This document shows, one piece after another, positions 46,583-57,400 of a stretch of DNA of 64,000 nucleotides. The translations under genes were made by a program, and so were the position numbers. Source of the stretch: Escallonia rubra (taxonomy: Eukaryota; Streptophyta; Magnoliopsida; Escalloniales; Escalloniaceae). Below the pieces are notes generated by a model. It was not told where the DNA came from and ran no database searches. It saw only the letters and a program-made list of their open reading frames with translations. Where the stretch lies: the NCBI GenBank assembly GCA_033065855.1, contig JAVXUO010000626.1, positions 1 through 64,000 of the forward strand. The letters are read 5' to 3'. Position 1 is the first letter of the stretch; each line of letters opens with the position of its first letter.

Positions 46583-47231
46583 TCCCGGCCAAGCCGAGTA
46601 GACGAGCACGTTTGAGACGCCTCTACTCGGCCAAGCCGAGTAGACGAGCACGTTGAGACGCCTCTACTCGGCCAAGCCGAGTAGACGAGCACGTTTGAGA
46701 CGCCTCTACTCGGCCAAGCCGAGTAGACGAGCACGTTGGCACGCCTCTACTCGGCCAGGCCGAGTAGACGAGCACGTTGACACGCCTCTACTCGGCCAAG
46801 CCGAGTAGACGAGCACGTTGAGACGCCTCTACTCGGCCAAGCCGAGTAGACGAGCACGTTTGAGACGCCTCTACTCGGCCAAGCCGAGTAGACGAGCACG
46901 TTTGAGACGCCTCTACTCGGCCAAGCCGAGTAGACGAGCACGTTGGCACGCCTCTACTCGGCCAAACCGAGTAGACGAGCACGTTGAGACGCCTCTACTC
47001 GGCCAAGCCGAGTAGACGAGCACGTTAAGACGCCTCTACTCGGCCAAGCCGAGCAAACGAGCACGTTAAGACGCCTCTACTCGGCCAAGCCGAGTAGACG
47101 AGCTACTCCTCATGCCTCTACTCGGCCAGGCCGAGTAGACGAGCAACTCATCATGCCTCTACTCGGCCAGGCCGAGTAGACGAGCACGTTTGAGATGCCT
47201 CTACTCGGCCAAGCCGAGTAGACGAGCTACT
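46583..47231. repeat. Palindromic ~41-bp minisatellite of Tat element 2
   Basis: About 15 copies, more regular than in element 1. Each has the palindrome with arms CTACTCGGC and GCCGAGTAG around CAA, then 'acgagcacgtt(t)gagacgc'. The last few units (47100-47231) change the spacer to 'ctactcctcatgc'. Located between the antisense promoter and the 3' LTR. Confidence 0.93.
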
Positions 47232-47261
47232 CCTTATGACTCCAAAAATTCCACATTCTTC

Positions 47262-47292
47262 CTCGAAAAAGAAAAATGGAATGGAGGGCAAA
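47262..47292 (+). promoter_or_regulatory. Polypurine tract of Tat element 2
   Basis: gaaaaagaaaaatggaatgg followed by agggcaaa directly precedes the LTR start. Confidence 0.65.
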
Positions 47293-47715
47293 TGATATGG
47301 GTAAAAAGTACTACCCGTAAGATGGTAACACATGTCACCATCTCATAACATCAGAACCATGAATAAATTGAGGCTATTCATCTTCCCCATTTATCTCCAC
47401 CATCCATTATGGTGGTAACCCCCAAAGTCATGGAGAGTAATTACTCATGACTATAGGTAACCTCCCATTAATCTGATAACTCCCCAATTAAGAGGGGGTT
47501 AACTAACCACTAATGGGAAACCCTATAAAAGGAAAATGCGGGAATGAAGAAAGGTAAGTGATTTTACAACTACATTGAGATTAAATCCATCTTGAGCTTA
47601 TTCTAACTTAAGCATCGGAGATTTCCCGCCGGAAATCTCTCCGGCGAGTCACTGGTGTTGTCTCTTTGTTGTGCAGGTCTATTCACGAATTAAGTTCCGA
47701 ATTTCATCCATAACA
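47293..47715 (+). repeat. 3' LTR of Tat element 2
   Basis: It begins TGATATGGGTAAAAAG, like the minus-strand start of element 1's LTR (TGATGTAGAGG), and ends CATCCATAACA. A shared 'ggagatttcccgccggaaat' segment aligns with element 1's LTR. A 'ccctataaaagg' TATA box is at about 47522. Because the 5' LTR is missing, no TSD can be scored. Confidence 0.75.
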
Positions 47716-49639
47716 AAACATCACAACGGTAAATAAGGATTGAATAGGTTATCAATATGGGAAGGATGGTCAACTTGCAGTTAGTAGTCCACATAGATTG
47801 ATCTTGGACCAAGGTTCGGTCAAAGGCAAAACTTTAATAGTGGGTGAGTCAATCTCACCAACACTTAGGTATGGACTCTCATTTGAAAACTGAAGCAACC
47901 AAACAAGCAGAAAATATTTGGATGTCAAGCATGTTCTAACATTCTTCCCACCACGGGAAAACTGTCAAAGAAAAAGCTTTTATCAGTAACATTGTATCCA
48001 GTGTGTGGTTTAAAAAGGAAGGCATTTTTCCTAGTGTTATGATACAAACGACATTAGCTAAAATTAAGTGATGCATTTGCTTACTTAACCCAGGGGGTTT
48101 ATCCTTCCTATGAGCATGCTTTTGGATTGGACTCGAGGCTTTAACACATACTATGCGACTTACTACTCCCTAGCAATTTTTTTTTTTTTGGAGCTTTGTG
48201 CTTTAAGGCCTTCTATGGTGATACATTATGTACCAAGGAGGTTTTTTGGTGGTGGAAGAATGCAGTGCCGATAGTGAATGGTTTGGACTTCGAGTTGCTT
48301 ATTATCATTTATGGTACTCATATGCAATAACCATAATAACCACTATTTATTTGCAGTGTTGACAAAAATGCATTGGAGATTAATACATGCGACGCAATAT
48401 ATTTCATAAAGTGTGGAGAGGCTATGTGAGAATGACTGAAAGGGATTGCAATGTTATTACAATATGAAAATCTCACTGCTTGAGAACTATATGGAAAAGT
48501 TAACCTCAATGTAGTAATCTTGGAGAATGGGCAATGTGTGGATTCTGGTCTATTGGCAAGAGATAGCAAAGGAAGAGTATATACAACTATGTCGATAAAG
48601 ATTCACGGAATAAAGTGTTGCTGGCCCATCCTGGCTATGCCCCTTTAAAAGCTTATGGGTCCTGCTTTTAGAGACACGTCAGTATATATTCAACGTTCAA
48701 AACTACCAATATGATCAATCCATAGCATGCATATGCTCTAAGTCATGTGATGCGCCAATTTATTTCAAAATCACTTAATTATCAGTTTTAGCATGATTTC
48801 CCCCTTAGAAAAGGGAGTTAACTGTAGGCTCCTGGCTTTGGGGTCGACTCGAGCGCCTTCTCCTTGAAGAGGGGGTGGGGGTGGAGGAGCTGCTCTGCTT
48901 GGATGACCTTAGGCCTTTCCCTACAAGGGGTTGGCCTAGGTCCCACTTCTTTGATTCCTTATCCTCTTTCCTTTGCTGGATCCTTTGCTTTTCGTGTCCT
49001 CCCCCCCCCCCCCCACATGGGAGCAATATTTTTTCCTCATTGGGGTTTCCATGTCTCTATGTCCCTGGTATCTCCACCCCCTCCATCCATGCCTTCATTT
49101 CCCTTGAGGGTCTTCACCCCTTCACCTTTCTTGGGGTCTCATCCCATCCCTTTGGGTACCCCTACGTTCAACTTCTCTGCTAGGTTCCCCAACCAACACC
49201 AAGTGATGGCCTCCATAGATAGTCAATCCTTGGTTCCTTAACTATTCTATGCTACATTACAATCATCGTAGCACCCTTGTATCATGATGTCTGACCGTGC
49301 TCGACCTCCATCTCCATGTTACACTTTCCTAGCACTGCATCTATTATCATGCCCCCATGCAATGACACTTAACTGCATCTGAACACAGTCCTCACGATGT
49401 GCTTCCTTAGCACCGCCTCCATCAACCGCGCTTATGCGCCTACCCCATGGTATCTTTCCCAGCACAACACTTGCCCCCATGTTATTTTCATTAAGTGTGC
49501 TCTGGGTACCTCATACATCCTGTCGTGCCCATGTGCTACCCCATTTATGCAGGAGTACCCTTTGAAATTCTGTCATAGTACCACAAGCTCAGTGTTAGTC
49601 CATCTCTTCACCACACACACCATACATTAAATTAGTTAT
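47716..49639. other. Degraded intergenic sequence
   Basis: No domain, TIR or LTR pair recognised. It holds a T-run near 48178 and a C-run near 49003. Frames around 48805-49241 are compositionally skewed and lack domains. Confidence 0.35.
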
Positions 49640-50300
49640 AGAACATGTCTCGACCTGCTCTCTGACGTTTGTAGCATTCCTAAGGGTAGGCAACTCCTTT
49701 AAGAAACTACCTCAGGTAGCTTCGCGTGCTCGTGCATAAGGACTCCTCTTCTTTCAGGTAGGTAGTTCCTTAGGGGCACTACCTCGATCCGTCAAGTAGG
49801 CTACTCCTCCAGGATACTACCTTTGCCATGCTGAATACTCCGGTGCAAGGACTTATCACCGCTGGGTCACTATATCCGCTACTGTGCTTCAATTGTGAGG
49901 GTGATGACTCTTTTTCTGTCAGGTAGGCGACTCCATGTGACACTATCTTGGAGCGTTAGGTAGTTGTCTCATTCGGCACACTACCTTGGTGCTTAGGGTA
50001 GACGAATATTTCTAGACAACCTTGGTGCTTCAAGTGCTTTGGCACAAGTACTCATCACAACATATGTGATTACCCTCGGATGCTATCTTTGTCTGAGAGC
50101 TTTAAGTGCTTCGATTTGAACATTCCTCTTTTGAAATTTTTTTTGGGACGCTACCATGACCCTTTGAATAGGCGACTCCTTCGGGACACTATCTTGATGC
50201 ATTCTGACTGTTGTAACAAAAACTCAACTTGGGATAGGAGACTCCACCGATACATTATCTTTGCTAGGGTGATACGATGACCAGTTTACGTGCTCCGGCA
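49640..50300. repeat. Degenerate ~60-70-bp tandem repeat
   Basis: Recurring phrases are 'ggtaggcgactcc', 'gggacactacctt(g)', 'gtgcttcaagtgct' and 'ggactcctc' at irregular 55-80-bp spacing, with heavy divergence. Non-coding. It may be the repetitive leader or LTR region of the decayed Gypsy element whose gag relic lies downstream. Confidence 0.55.
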
Positions 50301-51612
50301 CTGAGGGCTCCTTATCCCCTAAGGATGATGAATCTCAGGTCATTCTGGGAGGGGAATATCTCTAGAGGTCGTCGCATAGTTGGCATGAGAGCTGGGAGTC
50401 GGGTACTGTCAGGTTTTTAGCGTTTTGAGATGCTGCCTGTGGATCTGAGTAAGGGCTTTCGACCGGTAGCTATATAAAGGCGATTCTCTGACCATACTGG
50501 TATTGTGTAAGTTAGTCATTTTATGGAGACATAACAAGGTTGTACAGAGGCGTCGGAATGAATCTGTGATTCGAGTCCGTGAAACTCCAGCACATGTGGT
50601 CCCCTCACTTCTAGTGATTTCCACGTCTCATTTGATAACAAAAAATTCAGCTGCCTATAATAGTGGACTTTGAGAGTTCATTTGGAGAAAAACTAAACTT
50701 CTTTTACATTTTGTTTCACACCATAGAGCTTCAAAGCTAAAGAGTTGTGGAAAAATAAAAACCTTGAGCACTAGACCCTATCTCTAGACCTTGACATATC
50801 GAGTTCAATGCTGGACTCTTAATTGTCGTCCCTTATTTACTTCTCATCCTGCCCTTTTACCACTCATCGGGCTCTATCTAAGTCGCCTTAGTCTTTGCCT
50901 TTATTCTATCCTTAATCTAATACACATGATCATACTCGACATCTGGCACAGACTTTACTCTTTGTGGCACCTCCACGTGAACCCACTTCTTTGAAATCAT
51001 TTTGGTGACTTTGCTTGGGAGGTAAGATGCTGCCATTTACCCTGTGTACAACACACCCATTTTCCATGCCATAGCTATACAAGACCAGTAGGGCTACCAG
51101 CCAAAGACTTAACTCCACCATCCAAGAGGAGCACCACTACAAGGATCAAGAAGAGACCAGTTCCATCTGGCTCCAAGCGCCCCCTAAGATGGACGCACCC
51201 AATGTTATCACCCACGTTGATGTCATACTCTAGCTCTCACTCCCATCATCACTAACTTCAGAACTCTTAGTCATCTCTCATTGCCAAGATACTAGAGATG
51301 AAAAAATTCATCCAAGTCTTAACTTCGCAGCTGCCTAGCTCTCAAGGCCTTATAGCTCCCTGACTTTCTGTACCCGTAAGCTCTAGGGTTGGACCCCTTG
51401 CTGCTCATATCCAGCTTTAAGGGTTTGGGCTACTTTTTGAAGCTAACTATGTCCCAATGTCGTGGTGCCCGATGTTTTGACCACAACCACCATCATTCGC
51501 ACGCAACATGTCCACCTTGGCCAGATGCTAAATAACCATTCTCTGGCACCATCGTACGACACCCCACCTTTGCTCAAAGTCCCTCAAAGATGCACGACTC
51601 TATTAAGATGAA
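50301..51612. other. Unrecognised sequence between repeat block and gag relic
   Basis: No ORF with a domain and no clear LTR boundary. Possibly LTR or leader of the same decayed element. Confidence 0.3.
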
Positions 51613-52320
51613 ATGCGACTCCAAGATGCCCCTGACTTGTTTCAAATGGCCATTCCTGGCTTCCTGCCTGTTACTACTGGACCTACTCTTATGAAAATCA
51701 CACCTGAAGAAGCTGCCCCTACCAAGATTCATTCTCTACCAATATCATTCCCACAATGCTTTAGGTCACCCTATTTGAGGAGGCGCCAAGATCATCCTCA
51801 CCAAACACAAAATATTCATCTACTTTTTGTGCCACCAAGGATGATCTGTATGCCATTTCCATCGTCTAAATAAACCATATATGCCTCATTCTTGCTCAAG
51901 ACAATATGGTCATGCTCCTTACTTTCGAAACCTCACATCTAAGCCTTACCTTCTTGAATACAATCAGCCATCCTTTATCTTGTTCAACGGCAAAGAGAGT
52001 AGTGCCTGATAGAGTACCTTACTTGCTTTGTGTCCCTAGAGCACTTGAGGACAATAACACTTTGAAACTCCAAGAATTTTACATGTCCCCAACTGACCTT
52101 GCCTACTCTTGGTACCAACAAATCTTTGAGGGTACTAAACACTTTTAATTGGTTTGGTATGGTCCAGCTCTTCTTTGAAAATTTCATTATGAGTTGGAAG
52201 GTGTGACCATCATTAACATCGTTAACATTCGGCAATACCCTAAGGAAGACCTCAGTGCCTATGTCAAGCGATTTATCCATGTGCTTGTGCACTGGCTTCG
52301 GTAAGGATTATATCAATTTA
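51613..52320 (+). pseudogene. Gypsy-type gag relic
   Basis: In one frame (51906 onward) the translated sequence has LKLQEFYMSPTDLAYSWYQQI, then after two stops (TAA about 52146, TGA about 52178) GVTIINIVNIRQYPKEDLSAYVKRFI. The W-Y pair followed by a 'Q-x(3-4)-E-x-L-x-x-Y-x-x-R-F' pattern is the retrotransposon gag signature. No protease or RT follows, so it is a fragment. Assignment rests on motif resemblance alone. Confidence 0.5.
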
Positions 52321-52890
52321 CATTAAGAACATGAGAGACATCTATAAATCTACCTAAAAAATCTACATTTAAAGTCTTGGGAGCTTCTCAAGGAAGCTGT
52401 ATAATGCGCTTAAGACTTGTTTGGCCTATCAATAACCTCAAAAACGTTAGCTCAAAGTACCCTGACTACCATAGTGGAAGTGGCTAATGATAGCTTGACA
52501 GCCAGTAGTGGCTTGACAGCCAGTAGTGTACTCCAATCTTTCATTCAATATGCATGCCCGAGACTAGAAGCAAGTCAGTATTAGCAAGCATATACCTGCC
52601 TGACTAACATGACTCGCCCTCAAGAACTACAGGGGCCTTAATTTTGCCTTTGCTAGAAAGATTACATCTGAAAACTCAACCCTAAACAAGCAGAGGCCTG
52701 CATTCAGTCTGCCTAAGCCCTGGCTGCATTGTTCCATTTTTGCACTTATTTTTCTTTTCTATTTTTCTAATTTTTCAAGACTCCATGTTCTTATTCTCCA
52801 TTTGTAAAAAGGGAAGCCTACCAATGCTATTCATGCATTGTTTCCATATTCTGACTTAGACTATCTTCCCAGTTACAATTTGTTCATGGT
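52321..52890. other. Unrecognised spacer between the gag relic and the SINE
   Basis: No domain or boundary found. A 19-bp phrase containing gcttgacagccagtagtg is tandemly duplicated near 52496-52530. Confidence 0.35.
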
Positions 52891-52906
52891 AGGATTCATA
52901 GTTCTA

Positions 52907-53175
52907 AGCCAACAAGGGTTGGTTCAGCGGTCCCCAGGATCCCAATCCAGGTTTTCCACCTGGGTTCGAATACTGCCCGCAACACTTGTTGGTGGCAAAT
53001 TTACGTCCACGCCCTACTTGTTCTCCACACACGGGTTCTTGTGCGTTTCGGTCCCGACATAGGTGCGAGAAACAGGGCTCAGATGTATGTGGCGGCCTTG
53101 TAGGTTCCCGAGGCGCAATACTCCTTGCCGATTGGATTAGAGCCTTACGGTCTAGCCTTTTTTGCAAAAAAAAAA
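52907..53175 (+). mobile_element. tRNA-derived SINE
   Basis: About 270 bp flanked by a perfect 16-bp target duplication aggattcatagttcta (52891-52906 and 53176-53191) and ending in a poly(A) run. The 5' part is tRNA-like, with an A-box-like TTGGTTCAGCGG (52919-52930) and a B box GGTTCGAATAC (52963-52973). It has no coding capacity. It would be transcribed by RNA polymerase III and copied by LINE machinery. The start resembles Au-type plant SINEs, but I cannot confirm the family. Confidence 0.85.
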
Positions 53176-53317
53176 AGGATTCATAGTTCTATAAGCCTAC
53201 CTATCTTCCTACTTGTACACTTTCACAAATCTCTACGCATCAACCCATCCTATCACTGATATCTACTGGCACCAGCTTTGAGTGCACAGTTTTCTACCTT
53301 GGAAGATCCTCCTCCAT

Positions 53318-53342
53318 CCCCCCCCCCCCCCCCCCCCCCCCA
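53318..53342. repeat. Poly(C) tract
   Basis: A homopolymer of about 24 C. Confidence 0.95.
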
Positions 53343-54189
53343 TAGATTGAAACTTCCAAGATCCTCAAGTAGGTCAGGGTCCTTTCCCTCTTCTTGACTT
53401 CAAATAGTAGCTTGGTAAGTGGTGCACGGGTGGCATGAGCCACGTGACTAGGTCTCTTCCTCATTTTGGCAACATGACTAGTGATGTGCAAACACTGGGA
53501 CCGGGCATGCACATAATCATGTCTTAAACGCGATACACATTGAAGCCCCCACAAATTTGCAAGGTACCCAATCCATTTCAATAAGTGAGAAAAGCAGGAT
53601 TCATTGAACAAAGTACAACAGGAAAAAATAGAAGTGTGGGAGTTGGTCCAAGGGATTAAGAGGAAAAGTGAAAATAGGGGGGGCAACTAGGGGCCGGCCA
53701 GTCACCTCAGGAGCCAAAGAAAAAAGTGAACAGGTGAGAGGAGTGCAAACTGTGCACATTCTCTCTAACTCTCTCTTTTTTTTTCTTTTTTTGGAAAAGT
53801 TATGTTTTGTAACAAAAGAAAAACATTATAAAAGAGAAAGTAATATCAACAAGAGAGATGGTGAGGTTCTGGATCCCTGAAAGGTAATAATAAACAGTCC
53901 AGGGGCAGGAAGAACTGTTCAAAATGCACCCATCGACAGAATAGTTGTAAACTCCGGCATAATAGCATAAAGTTCATGAAAGAGCACATTAACCCAATCC
54001 TCGGCTTGTGCTAAAGCACACAAACAAATGTGAGAAGAGTTTCATAAAATAAACCCAAAAGCACCCAAGTAACCTCTTAATAAATACCCATCACAATTGA
54101 CCTATGTATTTATGTACATAAAGACACACATACATATACACATACAAATATATATGACAGCAGGGGGTACCCATTTGAAATATCTTATT
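53343..54189. other. Unrecognised non-coding sequence
   Basis: Between the poly(C) tract and the LINE relic. The frame at 53294-53686 (minus) ends in a Gly run encoded by the poly(C) tract and has no domain. Confidence 0.3.
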
Positions 54190-54850
54190 CCAGAATCATG
54201 CAAGCATACAATTATGTCGTAGTCCTCTTGCATTTTATGATTGCAAGCAGAGTTACGTCCCTTTACATTCGGAGCTTTGGTCCTAATAAGTGCAAGACGT
54301 CAGCTATAATGTCGCGGTATGATTCTCCCGTATCCGTAAAGAAGCGATTATACCTCTCAGCCCAAACACAATAAAAAAGGATGCAAGTAATAGCTTCCTA
54401 ATCATGCCGCAAAGGTCATTTCCCCAAATTGAGCACAAAGCCAGTTCAGAATTTCTGCAAAGATTCCGTGCGAGTAAACTGCAAGCCATTAAGATCTAGA
54501 ATTTCAATCCACATGTGGGTGCTAAACTCACAGCCAAAGAACAGATGAGCTACTGATTCAACCTCAATATTGCGAAAAGTGTAGCGGTCACAACATATGA
54601 TCCCAAACCTGCAACCTTTTCTCGAGTATTCATTGCATTTCTAAATGCCATCCAGGCAATGAAGGCATGCCAAGGGACAACACCACTGAACCAAACCACC
54701 TTAGCCCAATGAACGCGGGTGGCAACGTCTAATAACATTCCAGGCAGACTTTGAACTAAAGTTGCCATTAAGGGATGCAGTCCATAGAAGCGAATCATCC
54801 TGACCATCAATAAGAGAATCTCACCCGTACCTCTCTTTTTATCTCCCATT
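54190..54850 (-). pseudogene. LINE ORF2 C-terminal relic (zf-RVT region)
   Basis: The minus-strand frame 54849-54550 has HWAKVVWFSGVVPWHAFIAWMAFRNAMNTREKV. A shifted frame continues with an FFGC-(E)-F-S-x-x-(M)-W-x-x-I run, and further on W-A-E-R-Y-N-R-F. This pattern (W..VWF....P.HAF..W.A....+.T++.., HLFF.C..S..+W) is the zinc-binding region after the reverse transcriptase of plant L1-like LINEs. Several stops and at least one frameshift are present. Confidence 0.65.
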
Positions 54851-54932
54851 CTCTGTTTCCAATAAATGCCAATTCATTCACTCTAATCACTTTCACTCAA
54901 ATCACCTTCTCTTGCTCTCTCTTCCTTTCGCT

Positions 54933-56096
54933 TAGAGATGTCATTTGGGCCGGGCGGCCCGCGGGCCGGCCCGTTTTGGCCCGGTTTTGGCCCGGGCTGG
55001 CCCGGCCCCTTGCATGAACAGTAACGGCCCGCTGAAAGAGGGCCTGGGGCCTGGGCCTGGACCAGGCCGAGAAATCTGGGGAAAATGGCCCGGCCCGGCC
55101 CGGTTTGGCCCGGGTTTGGCCCGGCCCGGGTGTGGCCCGGTTTGGCCCGGATTTGGCCCTTTTTTGGCCCCACTTTTTTTTGAAAATCTAGCTTTTCCCC
55201 CCCTTTCTTCCACCCCTTTTCCAAAATTCCACATACATTATTATTTTGATTGTTAGAGTTTTAAGAATAATTTTTTTTCATATATATAAAATAAATTTTT
55301 ACAAGCAAAAAATATATATTTTAAAAGGAAGGGATAGCATCCTGCATCAAGCATCTTGTCTTTTTGCCTTATATTATTTTCTTCTATAAGACTTGATGAC
55401 CTTGAGCGATGTTTGGTTAGATTTAAGAGAGGCTTATGCCTCATATTGGCAATCATTTTACCTTAACAGTAGTCAGCCTTTAAATTGAATGGATAAGAGA
55501 TGGAAGGAAATTGCAGTCAGCCGTTAAATTCTTTTGATCTTGTCTTTTCTTCAAAAGTCTTGCCAAATTACTTAACTACTAAGCCTCTTCTATGAGAAAG
55601 GAAATACCTATAGTGGTTATGATCTTCCATAAGTGGTCTGGTTAGAGTTTTCAAAAGGTGCACACTGCATAGGCCTTGGGAAAGAGTCAAAGAAGTTTAT
55701 ACCCATTAAATGAAATTAAAGTTAGACGGAACAACCATTATATTTCTTCCAGATGGGACTACAGCTATAACAAGGCATCGCAACTCATCTGTTTTTAATC
55801 CGCACTTCTTTCTTCTTTATAGTTGACGAGGATCGTATAAATAAATTTCTATGTAAATTGTTATGTGTTAAAATTGAATAACATGAGAAAAAAAAAAGGG
55901 CCTGGGCCCGGCCCAAGCCCGGCCCTAAATATTGGGCTTAGGGCCTGGGCCTGGACCAGGCCTAGAATTCATTGCGCCAGGCCCGGCCCGGCCCGGCCCG
56001 TTTTCACCCTCCCTTGGCCCGGCCCCGGCCCGGCCCGTTTGCAGGCCCGATGGGCTTGGGCTGGGCCGGCCCAAGCCCGGCCCTTTGACATCTCTA
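54933..56096. mobile_element. Non-autonomous hAT related to the element at 13908
   Basis: 1,164 bp flanked by a perfect 8-bp duplication CTTTCGCT (54925-54932 and 56097-56104). Ends are TAGAGATGTCATTTGGGCC on the left and TAGAGATGTCAAAGGGCC on the reverse complement of the right. The left 300 bp match 13908-14220 and the segment at 55233-55325 matches 17023-17120, so the whole transposase is deleted. About 505 bp (55326-55830) have no counterpart in the autonomous copy. The GGCCCGG-rich subterminal blocks are kept at both ends. It can be mobilised only in trans. Confidence 0.92.
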
Positions 56097-56443
56097 CTTT
56101 CGCTCTTGACTTACTCGTCCCTCACTCTCTTTCTCCTTTCTTTTATCTTTCAATTTGCTACATTGGATGCCACTTTTTCTGTTTTCCCTCACTTTCTTTT
56201 TCACCATATTTAAAGCCACTGCTGCGCATGTCCTGCCTGGGCCGCCACCACGCCCACAACCTCGCCCCGTATAGCCTTTCTCATCATCATTATCATCGTC
56301 ATCAAAGGATCCCTTTCATCTCTCACCCTTTCAACGCTCTTCCCATTCGTTTCCCTTCAATATCTACCAATTTCATGCTTTACTGATTAAATGCAAGTTC
56401 ACTTCACAGGAAGAAAAAAACAACCATCAAATCGCACTTCTTA

Positions 56444-57145
56444 GGGCCAGTTTGACAAAAATCTTTTTTTTTTCAGTTTTAAAAACTGAAAAAATTTAGG
56501 AGCGTTTGGTAATCATTTTTTTTTTCAATTTAAAAAACTAGTTTTTAAACTGAAGAGTAAAAAAAAAAACTCCAAAAACTGATTTTTTTTTTCACTTTTG
56601 GTTTTTTTTCTTAGACCACCACCACCACCCTCCCACCGCCGGCAGCCACCTCAGGCGACCACCGCCGGAGACTGCCGGCAGCCACCTCCGGCCGCCGGCG
56701 ACCACTACCGGAGATTATCGGCAGCCACCTCCGGCCGCCTGCGACTACAGACGGAGACTGCCGGCAGCCACCTCCGGCCGCCGGCGACCAACGACGGAGA
56801 CTGCCTGCAGCCACCTCCGGCCGCCGGTGACCACCGACAGCCACCTCTGGCAGCCGGCCACCACCGCCGGAGACTGTCGGCAGCCACCTCCGGCCGCCGG
56901 CAACTGCCGGCAGCCACCTCCGACAACCGGCGACTGCCGGCAGCTACCTCCGGCCGCCGGCCACCACCACCACCGCCACCGCAAACCACAAAAAAAAAAG
57001 TCAAAATAAAAAGGGTTACCAAACACCAAAAAAAAAACTCAAAAAAAAAAAGGGTTATCAAACACCCACTTGTTTTTATAAAAAAAAAATTAAGCTGCTC
57101 TTTAAAAACTGAAAACCAAAAAAAACAAATTTGTCAAACGAACCC
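56444..57145. mobile_element. Harbinger-like MITE carrying a CCGCCGG minisatellite (copy 2)
   Basis: 702 bp flanked by TTA (56441-56443 and 57146-57148). Ends are GGGCCAGTTTGACAAA and GGGTTCGTTTGACAAA. It has the same T-runs and the same 'ggcagccacctccggccgcc' repeats (56635-56985) as the copy at 43498. Frames through the repeat (for example 56598-57149) are artefacts of a repeat with length divisible by three in places. Confidence 0.75.
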
Positions 57146-57400
57146 TTAGTCTTTTGATGTAAAGCTTACACTACCTCTCAATTCATGATAAAGTCTCTTA
57201 ACTGTAGCAAACTATTCATGAATCTATAATTGAATTTTTTTTGTGAATGTCTTTTCTTCACCAACCACTTTTTATCCGGTAACATAGAAACATGTTGGCA
57301 TTTGCATATTTCTTACGTCTTACTTGCATCTTGAAGACCTCCTATTTTTTTGTACCCTTCTTCCTAGACAAACAAATATTTTTTGTAAAAATATGAAATT
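57146..57400. other. Short AT-rich spacer
   Basis: Nothing recognised between the MITE and the tandem array. Confidence 0.35.

Larger units (their letters stand above)
38490..47715 (+). mobile_element. Tat-lineage Gypsy retrotransposon (element 2), 5'-truncated
   Basis: Same organisation as element 1 but on the plus strand: part of gag, protease, RT, double RNase H, integrase (to 43111), antisense three-exon gene (46237-44166), palindromic array (46583-47231), purine tract and a 3' LTR (47293-47715). The 5' LTR, primer site and gag N-terminus are absent. Homology begins inside gag at a Cys-Trp-Ala-Gln-Leu-Ala-Glu-Ser stretch near 38490. A T-run (38572-38586) replaces about ten gag codons. 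A Harbinger-like MITE (43498-44136) sits between integrase and the antisense gene. It is clearly diverged from element 1 at DNA level. Confidence 0.88.

Noticed and set aside
48805-49241. Overlapping frames in a GC-richer stretch
   Set aside because: No domain, frames on both strands, and a poly(C) run inside.
52907-53175. A tRNA gene at the B-box-containing sequence
   Set aside because: No cloverleaf can be formed. The poly(A) tail and 16-bp TSD show a SINE.
56598-57149. 183-codon frame and its antisense frames in the MITE core
   Set aside because: Produced by the GCCGCCGG minisatellite. No start context or domain.
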